NCBI GenBank assembly: GCA_028694155.1
Contig: JAQUTY010000004.1
Coordinates: 77,773-141,772 of the forward strand
Origin: Eubacteriales bacterium
GTDB lineage: Bacteria > Bacillota > Clostridia > Christensenellales > CAG-138
Length of the DNA: 64,000 nt
Reading direction: 5' to 3'
In this document: piece by piece, positions 8,286-16,963 of the stretch
Layout of the letters: every line of letters begins with the position of its first letter
How positions within the stretch are numbered: position 1 is the stretch's first letter
Notes under the pieces: model-generated
Seen by the model: the letters and a program-made list of their open reading frames with translations, nothing else
Told to the model about the DNA's origin: nothing
The model's database searches: none
Made by a program: the position numbers and the translations under genes

Positions 8286-9734
8286 ATGGAAGTTCGCACA
8301 CGTTTTGCCCCGTCACCGACGGGCTATATGCATCTTGGAAATTTAAGGAGCGCACTGTACACCTATCTTTTTGCAAAGCATGAGGGTGGAAAGTTTATCC
8401 TGCGCCTTGAGGATACCGACCAGAATCGTTACGTTGAGGGCGCGGTGGACGTTATCTACCGCACGCTGTCGGATATAGGTCTTAAATGGGACGAGGGACC
8501 CGACAAAGGCGGACAATACGGCCCATATATTCAGTCCGAGCGCAAGGATATGTACCTTCCCTATGCACAGGAGCTTGTCAAGGCAGGCAAGGCATACTAT
8601 TGCTTCTGCACCAAGGAGGAGCTGGAAGTGCGCAGGGCGGAGGCGGAGGCGAAGGGCGAGACATTCAAGTACGATAAGCATTGCCTAAATTTGCCACAGG
8701 AGGAGATTCAAAGACGCATTGCCAACGGCGAGAGCTATGTCATTAGGCAGAATGTTCCGCTTACGGGCGAGGCTTCCTTTGACGATGTAATCTATGGGCA
8801 TATCAAGGTCGATTGCTCCGAGCTGGACGATATGATACTGATAAAGGCGGACGGTATGCCAACCTATAACTTTGCCAATGTCATAGATGATCACACCATG
8901 GGCATTACCCATGTTATGCGTGGAAACGAGTACCTTGCCTCGACCCCCAAGTACAACCTTCTGTATGAGGCGTTCGGTTGGGAGAAGCCCGTGTATATTC
9001 ACCTTACAAACATCATGCGAGATGCAACGCATAAGCTCTCAAAGCGTGATGGTGACGCTTACTACGAGGATTATATTGCCAAGGGCTATATCCGTGAGGC
9101 AATAGTGAACTACGTTTCGCTTCTGGGCTGGAACCCGGGCGATGAGCGTGAGTTTTTCACGCTCGATGAGCTGACACAGGCGTTCTCACTGGGCGGATTG
9201 TCCAAGTCGCCTGCCATCTTTGACGTAAACAAGCTCACATGGATGAATGCGGAATACATTCGCATGATGAACGAGCAGGAGTTTACCGCCCATGCCAAGG
9301 CGTATTATCGGCAGGCAGGTGTGGATGCGATGGACAGCAGCGTTCTGTGGCGCATTTTGCAGCCCAGAGTGGAGATATTCTCCCAGATTCCTGACATGGT
9401 CGATTTTCTTGTGAACCTGCCGGACTATGAGCTTGAGCTGTATACCAACAAGAAATCAAAGACCGACTCCGAGGTATCAAAGAATGTACTCAAGATGGTC
9501 ATTCCGCTGCTCGAACAGCTCCCACAATGGGACGAAACGCTCATTCACGACCGCCTGCTGGGGCTTGCGGCAGAGAAGGAAATGAAGAACGGCACTCTGT
9601 TGTGGCCCGTAAGAATTGCAATGGCGGGCAAAACCGTGACCCCGGGCGGTGCGATGGAGATTGCGGTGCTTTTGGGAAAAGACGAGACAATGAGACGACT
9701 CAAATTAGGTCTTGAAAGGTTGGAAAACGAATGA
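8286..9734 (+). CDS. gltX: glutamyl-tRNA synthetase
   Basis: Class I GluRS of 482 residues, the normal bacterial length, charging tRNA-Glu. It shows RFAPSPTGYMHLGN with the HIGH-equivalent HLGN at 16-19, and KLSKR at 250-254. The C-terminal part is the alpha-helical anticodon-binding domain of bacterial GluRS, in contrast to the beta-barrel of the upstream glnS. The last codon overlaps the ychF start (ATGA), which points to translational coupling. Confidence 0.96.
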   Translation: MEVRTRFAPSPTGYMHLGNLRSALYTYLFAKHEGGKFILRLEDTDQNRYVEGAVDVIYRTLSDIGLKWDEGPDKGGQYGPYIQSERKDMYLPYAQELVKAGKAYYCFCTKEELEVRRAEAEAKGETFKYDKHCLNLPQEEIQRRIANGESYVIRQNVPLTGEASFDDVIYGHIKVDCSELDDMILIKADGMPTYNFANVIDDHTMGITHVMRGNEYLASTPKYNLLYEAFGWEKPVYIHLTNIMRDATHKLSKRDGDAYYEDYIAKGYIREAIVNYVSLLGWNPGDEREFFTLDELTQAFSLGGLSKSPAIFDVNKLTWMNAEYIRMMNEQEFTAHAKAYYRQAGVDAMDSSVLWRILQPRVEIFSQIPDMVDFLVNLPDYELELYTNKKSKTDSEVSKNVLKMVIPLLEQLPQWDETLIHDRLLGLAAEKEMKNGTLLWPVRIAMAGKTVTPGGAMEIAVLLGKDETMRRLKLGLERLENE

Positions 9735-10822
9735 AGCTGGGCGTGATAGGCTTGCCCAACGTTGGCAAGAGCACACTGTTTAATGCAATCACACAAGCCG
9801 GTGCGGCGGCGGCGAATTATCCCTTCTGCACCATAGAGCCAAATGTGGGCGTGGTTGCGGTTCCCGATGCAAGATTGGATGTTCTTTCGGAGATGTACCA
9901 TCCCGAAAAGTACACGCCCACCACGATAGAATTTGTGGATATCGCAGGTCTGGTTCGAGGGGCAAGCCGTGGCGAAGGGCTGGGCAACAAATTTCTTTCG
10001 CATATTCGTGAGGTCGATTCGGTCGTGCATGTTGTGCGCTGCTTTTTGGACGACAACGTTGTCCATGTTGACGGCAGCGTTGACCCTGTGCGAGATGCAG
10101 AAACGATAAACCTTGAGTTGATTTTTGCCGATATGGAGACTGTGGAGAAGCGTCTTGACCGCACCACAAAGATGCTAAAAAGCGGAGATAAGAAGCTCAT
10201 ATTCGAGGCAGAGCTGCTCAAGCGCATCTATGCTCACCTTGAGAGTGGCAAACCCGTCCGCACGCTGGAGTGCGACAAGGACGAAAAGGAAGCGGTCGAG
10301 GGTATGTTCCTGCTTACCAGCAAGCCCGTCATCTATGTAGCCAACATTCAAGAGGACGATATTGGCAACGATAACAACGAGCTTGTCAAGCGTCTGTATG
10401 AGGTTGCAAGGGCGGAGGGTGCCGAAGCAATGACAATCTGTGCCAAGCTCGAAGAGGAGATATCCGAGCTGGAGCTTTCTGAAAAGCAGGCATTTCTTGC
10501 GGAGATGGGAATAGAGGAAAGCGGACTTGATCAACTGGTCAAGGCGTGCTACCGCCTTTTGGGGCTTGTCAGCTTTTTAACTGCAGGGCCAAAGGAGGTC
10601 AGAGCATGGACGATAGTTCGTGGCACAAAGGCTCCTCAGGCTGCAGGCAAGATACATACCGATTTTGAGAAGGGCTTCATTCGAGCAGAAATAGTCGGCT
10701 ATGATACGCTCATCGCAAACGGAACCATGCAGAGCTGCAAGGAGAAGGGACTTATCCGTTCCGAGGGCAAGGAATACGTCATGCAGGACGGAGATATCGT
10801 GGTGTTCCGCTTCAATGTGTAG
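9731..10822 (+). CDS. ychF: ribosome-associated ATPase YchF (Obg family)
   Basis: At 363 residues this is a standard YchF. The G1 loop GLPNVGKST spans residues 7-15, followed by the G3 segment DIAGLVRGASRGEGLGN. The usual G4 NKxD is replaced by NIQE, as expected for YchF, which prefers ATP to GTP. A coiled-coil insert and a C-terminal TGS-like domain (PKEVRAWTI ... DGDIVVFRF) follow. The protein binds the 50S/70S ribosome and is linked to stress responses. It overlaps gltX by 4 bp. A small 6-bp hairpin at 10877-10893 with a T-rich tail may end the operon, weakly supported. Confidence 0.97.
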   Translation: MKLGVIGLPNVGKSTLFNAITQAGAAAANYPFCTIEPNVGVVAVPDARLDVLSEMYHPEKYTPTTIEFVDIAGLVRGASRGEGLGNKFLSHIREVDSVVHVVRCFLDDNVVHVDGSVDPVRDAETINLELIFADMETVEKRLDRTTKMLKSGDKKLIFEAELLKRIYAHLESGKPVRTLECDKDEKEAVEGMFLLTSKPVIYVANIQEDDIGNDNNELVKRLYEVARAEGAEAMTICAKLEEEISELELSEKQAFLAEMGIEESGLDQLVKACYRLLGLVSFLTAGPKEVRAWTIVRGTKAPQAAGKIHTDFEKGFIRAEIVGYDTLIANGTMQSCKEKGLIRSEGKEYVMQDGDIVVFRFNV

Positions 10823-10955
10823 AGCGTTGACCGTGGCGCAATCATTTTCTATGCGAAAATAACAGTTGCTTTTGGGCTCTACCTAAAGTAGAGTTTGGAA
10901 AAATCGCTCTATTTCTTGTTTAGATAACAGTGGAATTGGCTATCATCACAGTAGA

Positions 10956-10984
10956 TTGCATTTGTTGGGCTCAGGACGTATAGT
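10956..10984 (+). promoter_or_regulatory. predicted degV promoter
   Basis: TTGCAT at 10956-10961, a 17-bp spacer and TATAGT at 10979-10984, leaving a 5' leader of about 25 nt with a weak GAGG ribosome site. The TTG codons here would extend the frame upstream, but the promoter placement argues against that. Confidence 0.55.
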
Positions 10985-11015
10985 ATTCAAGAATAAAAAT
11001 GCAGAGGTACGAGTA

Positions 11016-11900
11016 ATGACTAACACATTCCAACTTTCATGCGAATCCACGGTGGATATGCCTTTTGATTATGTAAGCAGCCGCAACATGGAGGTGCTGT
11101 TTTATTCATATATGGTCGATGGACATGAGTATGCAGACGACATGGGCAGAGATCCTGCCGCATTGGCACGCTTCTATGACTTTGTAGACAAGGGCAAGCT
11201 GCCCTCGACCTCACAAATAAACGAGTTCAGCTATTATGATTTTTTTGACACGCTGCTGCAAAAGGGCGACGTGCTTCATCTTGCGTTCGGAACGGGAATG
11301 ACGCCGTCATATCACAATGCTTGCGGAGCAGCGGAGAAGCTGCGTGAGAAATACCCGAATCGAAAGATTACGGTGGTGGATACGTTGTGCAGCTCCAGCG
11401 GATACGGACTGATTGTGGACACGGCAGCGGATATGCGAGATGCGGGAGCAGGCATGGACGAGATTGCAAGCTGGGTTATAAGCCAGAGCAAGAACGTTCA
11501 TCACCAGTTCTTTTCAACTGATATGACTATGTTCAAAAGAAGCGGACGTGTATCGGGAGTAACTGCAGCGGTAGCAAGCATACTTGGCATTTGCCCAATC
11601 ATGCACTTGGATATTACGGGTCATATCGTAGCCTATGATAAGGTGCGTGGAAAGAAAAATGCCATAAAGAAAACTGTCGATGAGATGGAGAAGTATGCTA
11701 GTGGCGGCAGCCAGTACAGCGGCAAGTGCTTCATCAGTCATTCCAACTGCATCGAGGAGGCAATAAAAACCAGAGATATGATAGCTCAAAGGTTTCCCAA
11801 CATAACCGATATGCGCATTTATGACATAGGAACAATCATTGCTTCCCATTGCGGAAAGGGAACGGTTGCGGTGTACTTTTTCGGCTGCCAAAGAATATAG
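11016..11900 (+). CDS. DegV family fatty-acid-binding protein
   Basis: The 294-residue product matches DegV/FakB proteins, which bind a fatty acid in a deep pocket and, as FakB, present it to the kinase FakA for phosphorylation. Visible landmarks are the early STVDMP segment, LPSTSQI, FGTGMTPSYHNA, VDTLCSSSGYG and FFSTDMTMFKRSGRVS. The start at MTNTF was chosen because the promoter overlaps the longer alternative; GAGG lies 9 nt upstream. No fakA lies nearby, so a phospholipid-synthesis role is inferred from the family only. The gene converges with the large dockerin gene. Confidence 0.93.
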   Translation: MTNTFQLSCESTVDMPFDYVSSRNMEVLFYSYMVDGHEYADDMGRDPAALARFYDFVDKGKLPSTSQINEFSYYDFFDTLLQKGDVLHLAFGTGMTPSYHNACGAAEKLREKYPNRKITVVDTLCSSSGYGLIVDTAADMRDAGAGMDEIASWVISQSKNVHHQFFSTDMTMFKRSGRVSGVTAAVASILGICPIMHLDITGHIVAYDKVRGKKNAIKKTVDEMEKYASGGSQYSGKCFISHSNCIEEAIKTRDMIAQRFPNITDMRIYDIGTIIASHCGKGTVAVYFFGCQRI

Positions 11901-11919
11901 CACAGCACAGTAAACAGTA

Positions 11920-11954
11920 AAGGGCTCAACGTTTTGAAGCGTTGAGCCCTTTTG
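11920..11954. terminator. bidirectional terminator between convergent genes
   Basis: A perfect 12-bp stem (11920-11931 / 11940-11951) with an 8-nt loop and a short T run on the plus side. It sits between degV (+) and the dockerin gene (-) and can serve both. Confidence 0.75.
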
Positions 11955-11976
11955 AGCGCATTGAGTGAATTTCAGT

Positions 11977-14900
11977 CTATCCAATCATGGGAATCAGATG
12001 CACTATGTAGCGCAGAATGTTGGCTGCGTCTGCAGCGGTTACATCGCCATCACCATTTGTGTCGGAGATGAGCAGCTCTAAATCGGTCAGCGTCTCATAC
12101 TTGACAATGTAGCGAAGAATGCGAGCTGCGTCTGCCGCATCAAGGGAGCCGTTGCGTGTTGCGTCTCCAATGAGGGCAATCTCGGCAGCGTCTCGGACTC
12201 TAAGACGAATGGTGTAGTCGGCCACGCCTGTGACAGGGCCTGTTGTGGCGACACCTGCTGCATAAATGCACGAACCTACGGCGATACCATTATGGGAGTA
12301 AGCAACATCTGAGCCAATATAGCCGTCAAGGAAAACGATGGCGGTATCACCGAAGCGATCCTCAACGGTGATGAACTCTATACGACCGCCGTTAAAGGAT
12401 ATATCGGTCACCAGACCTGCAACGGAGAGAAGCTCGCCCTGATTGTGGACATCGTTTAGCTCTGCTGCGGTTGCAATATGTGGCTTGACGCTCAAAACTG
12501 CGTTGCTGTCAACATAGACACGCACCTCGCTGAGCTCAAAGTCGCCCTGATAGCTGTCCACAAAGCCGGACGCCCAAACCTGTTGACCTACTTGGTAGTG
12601 ACCGCTGACGGGGAACAGGCATATGCCGCCTGTTGAATCCTCGATATATACGCTGTCAAAGAATGCTGTCTCGGCAGAGTAGCCGCTTGCATTTGAAACG
12701 AGAGTACCACGCACCATAAAGAAGTCGCCTGCGTTGCCCTGACGTGCCTGGGCTATGGTTTTTACGTTGGTGCAGCTTCGGAGGATATTGTTGATGGTGT
12801 GATAGTTGCCCGACTGATTATCCGCACTGGACACGTTGGACAGCTGATAATCGTTGAAGAACATACAGCCGGTTACAAAGAGCTTTCCACCGCCCATAAG
12901 CGTTTCCTCGGTCAGATAAACAACATCGGAGCCTGTTGCGGTGTTTCCATCGGCGGTGTAAGCGTAGGCATTTGCGCCGCCGAATACGACTGCGTTGGCG
13001 TTGACGCCTGGAGCAACCGAGCTTCCGTTGTGATATACGAAGGTGCAGCTGGTATCGGTCACGCCTGCTGCGATGTAGTTATCAAGATTATAAGCATCGG
13101 TGGTGGTGTACTTTAGCTGGTAGTCATAGCTGCCTGTGCTGTTGGGGTCACGGGTGTCGTCCTGCCTAAGTCGGGTGTCGGAGCCTGCGGCTGCAATTAT
13201 TGCGTTGAGCGTGTTGGCGGTCTGCGTTGAGGCGGAGTCGCCATAGCTGCTCTTGCCTGCAATAAGGAGACTGCCGCCGTTTTGAGCATACTGTCCGATT
13301 GCGTCAATCTCTGCCTGTGTGTACTGCGTTCCGTTATTGTATGCGGCAACATAGGGGGCGGACAGCACCAGCAAATCGACATCGCTGAGGGTTTGGCTCG
13401 TAATTGGCTCACTAATTACCTTCGTGCGTCCGTTATAGAGCGTAACCATGTCCCTAAGACGTGCGTAATAGCCGGCATATCCGCCCGAAACATAGTAGTT
13501 ATCGTGGGCTGCGTCAATGGCAACGACCATGACGTTATCGGCTTCAAACACGGAGAAATCCTTTTGCCCCGAAAGTGTAATCGCCTTGTCACCCAGATGC
13601 CCTTCAACAGTAACGATTAGGGACATATTTCCCGATGCGAACGGTGTGCTGGCAAAGTTAATGGTGAGGCTTTCACCTGCGGGGACGGAGAGGTTGGATG
13701 TTGAGTAGATTTCATCGCCGGAAGTCCCGTAGTCAGCTCCAACGCCAAAGGTATCAATGCTGAAGTCCGTTGCTTCATCGTTGTAGATAGTAATTGAGAA
13801 ATTCGATTCTTCACCGTGAATGAGTATATCGTTATCTGCCGAGATGCTGGACACGCCAACCTTGCTCACATCGCTTATCCAAACAGGGGAGGTTACGCAA
13901 ATATCGCCATCGCTCTGGTCGATGCGGGCGTAGTAATAGTCGTACAGCGGGTCAAGGTCGAACTCAATCGTTGCCTCACCGCCTACAAGCACATAGCTCT
14001 TGCTTGCCGCAACGGTAGCATTATTGGCAATGATGGACAGCTTGCCACTGCGGTCGGAGGTGTCGGGGTCGGTGATTGTAACGCTGATGTGTATGGATTC
14101 GGGCTTTGCGTCCAGCACCGTGCCGAACAGCTCATTGTTGAGCGTGAACAGGGCGGAGCAGTTGCTGTCCTCGGTTGCGATAACACGAAGGTCGCGAATA
14201 CCTGCATACAGACCTGCTTCGGTAAAATCGTTGGTATAGATAACGGTGCGGCAGGTGTTGGAATCGCCCCAAAGTCCCTTGTGGTTATCCTGCGAATTTG
14301 AAGGAGCGATGTGCCAGCCCTTGTCAAGCGCACGGGTGTATTGCTCATAGCTGGGCCAGTACATCGAGCCGCCAACAGCACCTTCGCCGTTGCCCACTTC
14401 GAGCATCTTTATTTGCGCATCATATTTTTCGGTGTAGTAAGAAAAATCGTTGAAGGTTCCAAAGGTGTCGCCCGGATGGTTGAACATTCCAATGGAGGAG
14501 GGGAACTGGGTCAACAGCTCGTAATAATCGACCAAGCCCTGTCCGCCGGTGACAACATACTTGGGATTGTTGCGAGAGGCAAAACCCTCGGTTGCAAAGG
14601 TGTTCATGTGACCGTACTGACCCGACCACGTCATCTCATATCCATAAGCGGCAACAAAATTCTCAGTGGTGTAGGAAGCTGCGACTGCCTTTGCATAATC
14701 CCACTTGGTGATGCCCTCGGAGTACAGCGGGTCACCCTCAACATAGTTTTTCTCAACAAGGGCAATACCACGGTTGTCGCCGTCCATCGTGCCAAGCGAG
14801 GAGCTGCTGTCAAGGTAATTGCTGTGGTCGGTCACAATCAGATAGTCAACGTCTTGCGCTTGATTGATGGCGTATTCATATGCCTCACGCAGAGTGCCTG

Positions 14901-16065
14901 CGCCATCGGAAATGTTGGTGTGGGAGTGAAGCTGTCCAAAGTAGAATTTTTCACCGCCAACCGCTTTTAGCGTGTAGTCCAGCGTCAACAGCTCGCTGTC
15001 GATGCAGCCTGCTTTGGCTGCATACGCCGTGATATGCACGGGGAAGTCTCCCTCTAAAAAGCTAATTGGTGCGGTGTAGGTCTGATTGGTCAAAACTGTT
15101 TCGCCTTCAAGACCATACTTTGTTGTCAAATCATACTTAATTGTTGCGCCTTCGGTTGCGGTTTCAAGGGTAATCTCTCTGCCTGCCTCTATTGCACCCG
15201 AATATCTGCTGGCGTTGACGGAGCTGACCTTGTAATGCGTAAACTCAAACAGGCGAATACGTCCCTCCACGCCGTCCTTCTCCGCATATACTTGGATTGC
15301 TGTGGGAAGCGTATCAAGCACAATGCCACTAGAATAGACGGTGTAGGGAGCTTCCGCACTTTGGGGGGGATAGCTGCGGTAGTAGATTGTTGCACCCTCG
15401 GTCGATGTAGCAAGCGTGACGGTATCGCCCAATGCCATGTCGCCGCCCTCAGGGGTTGCAATAACGGTAAGGCTCTCATCGGTGGGAGTGCCGCTAAAAT
15501 TCATTCCCTTGAAGTTGAATGCGCCGCCTGCGGAAACATCTGCTGTACCGTTGAAGTTGAGCTTGTCAGCAAGAACCCAGCGGACAAATACCAAATCTTG
15601 GTTGGCTATGGCGGCAGGCATCGAAACACCGTCAATATCCAATGTCAAAGAGGAGCTGCTCACGGTGAAGGTTCCGCAGTCGGTGAAATTCTCGCCGTCA
15701 AGACTGTACTGAATCTTGAAATACTTTGGGCCTGTACCGCTGGAACGAACCATGCTCGAATGTGTTATGTTCTCAAAGCCCTTTGTGCATAAAGCAAACT
15801 GAATATACTGGGCTTCGTTGCTCCATTTATCGGTTTTCATTGCACCGGTAGAAGTGGAGAAGGTACCTACACCGCATGATACGGTTGCCGACCATCTCGC
15901 CTCGCCTCCGTTTGCTGCCATGGAGTTCGTTCCGTCACCGCCGCCGTAATTCCATGCGGCAATGACCATGGGGTCGCCCTGTGCGGCTGCAATGTTCGCC
16001 GTCATTACGGGAATTAGAGCAAGCGATATTACAAGGGCTAATAACAGTGAAAATAATCTTTTCAT
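11977..16065 (-). CDS. very large secreted PHP-domain protein with C-terminal dockerin
   Basis: A 1362-residue exported protein. In order: a signal peptide (about 1-27, cut near AAAQG); a carbohydrate-binding-like beta domain (about 28-190); two chitobiase-type/Ig-like modules (about 195-365); a PHP/CehA-like metallo-esterase domain beginning FGQLHSHTNISDG (H380, H382), with VTDHSN and DNHKG further on; CARDB-like beta modules; a Rossmann-like region resembling DUF4350/GATase folds (DVDLLVLSAPY); OB-fold-like modules (FFMVRGTLVSN); and a type I dockerin with two calcium-loop repeats (DATRNGSLDAADAARI, DTNGDGDVTAADAANI). Domain borders are approximate. The ATG at 16065 follows AGGAGGT. The enzyme probably acts on phosphoesters outside the cell; its substrate is unknown. 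Confidence 0.82.
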   Translation of the reverse strand: MKRLFSLLLALVISLALIPVMTANIAAAQGDPMVIAAWNYGGGDGTNSMAANGGEARWSATVSCGVGTFSTSTGAMKTDKWSNEAQYIQFALCTKGFENITHSSMVRSSGTGPKYFKIQYSLDGENFTDCGTFTVSSSSLTLDIDGVSMPAAIANQDLVFVRWVLADKLNFNGTADVSAGGAFNFKGMNFSGTPTDESLTVIATPEGGDMALGDTVTLATSTEGATIYYRSYPPQSAEAPYTVYSSGIVLDTLPTAIQVYAEKDGVEGRIRLFEFTHYKVSSVNASRYSGAIEAGREITLETATEGATIKYDLTTKYGLEGETVLTNQTYTAPISFLEGDFPVHITAYAAKAGCIDSELLTLDYTLKAVGGEKFYFGQLHSHTNISDGAGTLREAYEYAINQAQDVDYLIVTDHSNYLDSSSSLGTMDGDNRGIALVEKNYVEGDPLYSEGITKWDYAKAVAASYTTENFVAAYGYEMTWSGQYGHMNTFATEGFASRNNPKYVVTGGQGLVDYYELLTQFPSSIGMFNHPGDTFGTFNDFSYYTEKYDAQIKMLEVGNGEGAVGGSMYWPSYEQYTRALDKGWHIAPSNSQDNHKGLWGDSNTCRTVIYTNDFTEAGLYAGIRDLRVIATEDSNCSALFTLNNELFGTVLDAKPESIHISVTITDPDTSDRSGKLSIIANNATVAASKSYVLVGGEATIEFDLDPLYDYYYARIDQSDGDICVTSPVWISDVSKVGVSSISADNDILIHGEESNFSITIYNDEATDFSIDTFGVGADYGTSGDEIYSTSNLSVPAGESLTINFASTPFASGNMSLIVTVEGHLGDKAITLSGQKDFSVFEADNVMVVAIDAAHDNYYVSGGYAGYYARLRDMVTLYNGRTKVISEPITSQTLSDVDLLVLSAPYVAAYNNGTQYTQAEIDAIGQYAQNGGSLLIAGKSSYGDSASTQTANTLNAIIAAAGSDTRLRQDDTRDPNSTGSYDYQLKYTTTDAYNLDNYIAAGVTDTSCTFVYHNGSSVAPGVNANAVVFGGANAYAYTADGNTATGSDVVYLTEETLMGGGKLFVTGCMFFNDYQLSNVSSADNQSGNYHTINNILRSCTNVKTIAQARQGNAGDFFMVRGTLVSNASGYSAETAFFDSVYIEDSTGGICLFPVSGHYQVGQQVWASGFVDSYQGDFELSEVRVYVDSNAVLSVKPHIATAAELNDVHNQGELLSVAGLVTDISFNGGRIEFITVEDRFGDTAIVFLDGYIGSDVAYSHNGIAVGSCIYAAGVATTGPVTGVADYTIRLRVRDAAEIALIGDATRNGSLDAADAARILRYIVKYETLTDLELLISDTNGDGDVTAADAANILRYIVHLIPMIG

Positions 16066-16088
16066 ACTCAACCTCCTAATTAAGCAAC

Positions 16089-16117
16089 ATTCTATCATAT
16101 TTTCTTGTCGTTTACAA
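16089..16117 (-). promoter_or_regulatory. predicted promoter of the dockerin gene
   Basis: Read on the minus strand: TTGTAA (16117-16112), a 17-bp spacer and TAGAAT (16094-16089) with a TGA extension, about 23 bp upstream of the start codon. Confidence 0.6.
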
Positions 16118-16165
16118 TAAAATCTTTGCGCACAAACGCACAACGATTGAACAAATGTTCAAAAA

Positions 16166-16193
16166 AAAGGCCGTCCAGCAAAGGACGGCCTTT
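16166..16193 (-). terminator. intrinsic terminator of the zinc-ribbon gene
   Basis: The inverted repeat 16166-16176 / 16183-16193 forms an 11-bp stem with a 6-nt loop. The run of A at 16161-16168 becomes a U tract on the minus-strand RNA. Confidence 0.88.
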
Positions 16194-16212
16194 AGCGGTT
16201 TTAAGTTTTGAG

Positions 16213-16824
16213 TTATCCGATGCGTATATTGTCGACAATCCTGCGCACCTGCGGAATGTACAGACTCACGCCGATAGCGGCAAAGACCAAATAGATGATG
16301 GGACCTGCTGCAATGGAAGCGCTTGCAATGGCAAGACCGATGCACTGAAGAATGAATGTGAAAATAACCAAGCAGTTGGACACCGTGAACCAGCGCATGG
16401 GGTCATTCCCAACAAAGGGAATCTTGCTTCCAAAGCGCACGTTGCTGCCGCCTAGCAGCTTGACAAGCGTGCAGGCAAAGCAGAACAGGGTGATAAGCGT
16501 GAACAGCCAAACGAAGCAATAGATTACAATGATTCCTGCCGAAGCATTCTTAAATCTGAAGAACAGATTAAAGAAGCCCAAATAACCGTATGCGACCCAG
16601 CTGCAAGCGAGCAGCATGACAAATTCCACCAAGGAAATAAGGCCAATCAACACTCGGCTCAAGGTCGTGCCTTGTCCTGCCTGAGATTGAGCTCTGACAG
16701 GTGCATTATACCCTGCGGCCGGTCTTTGCGGCGCTGCCTGCAGGCGGTTGCCGCAGTTGGGGCAAAACGCCTCGGTATTGGAGCATCTAGCTCCACAATT
16801 TGTACAAAAAATCGTTTCTGCCAT
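16213..16824 (-). CDS. zinc-ribbon membrane protein of unknown function
   Basis: A 203-residue protein with an N-terminal zinc ribbon (CTNCG ... CPNCG, four cysteines within residues 6-26), a short Pro/Ala/Gln-rich linker and four hydrophobic segments in the rest. This architecture, a cytoplasmic zinc ribbon on a small membrane domain, is common in Firmicutes and has no single known function. The ATG at 16824 is preceded by AGGAGGT, and TTGACA-18 bp-TATTAT lies upstream. A longer frame reaching further upstream is rejected because the promoter and ribosome site fall inside it. The gene is monocistronic, with its own promoter and terminator, and diverges from ytvI. Confidence 0.8.
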   Translation of the reverse strand: MAETIFCTNCGARCSNTEAFCPNCGNRLQAAPQRPAAGYNAPVRAQSQAGQGTTLSRVLIGLISLVEFVMLLACSWVAYGYLGFFNLFFRFKNASAGIIVIYCFVWLFTLITLFCFACTLVKLLGGSNVRFGSKIPFVGNDPMRWFTVSNCLVIFTFILQCIGLAIASASIAAGPIIYLVFAAIGVSLYIPQVRRIVDNIRIG

Positions 16825-16853
16825 ATCAAATACCTCCTCATTATTATATAATG

Positions 16854-16883
16854 ATAATAGTCTTATAAGTACACATTTGTCAA
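16854..16883 (-). promoter_or_regulatory. predicted promoter of the zinc-ribbon gene
   Basis: Minus strand: TTGACA (16883-16878), an 18-bp spacer and TATTAT (16859-16854). The -35 hexamer is a perfect consensus. Confidence 0.6.
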
Positions 16884-16928
16884 GGAAAAATTCGCCACAT
16901 TCGACAATTAACCAGCTCACTAACACCG

Positions 16929-16963
16929 TTGTAAAATGAAAGGGGTTGTGATATACTGAAAAC
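16929..16963 (+). promoter_or_regulatory. predicted promoter of a leaderless mRNA (ytvI)
   Basis: TTGTAA at 16929-16934, a 17-bp spacer and TATACT at 16952-16957 with the TG extension. Exactly 6 nt separate it from the ATG at 16964, which therefore falls where the first transcribed base is expected. No Shine-Dalgarno sequence can fit. Confidence 0.65.

Noticed and set aside
11977..16065. Long frames on the plus strand across the dockerin gene
   Set aside because: They mirror the codon bias of the real minus-strand gene, lack ribosome sites and show no recognisable domains.
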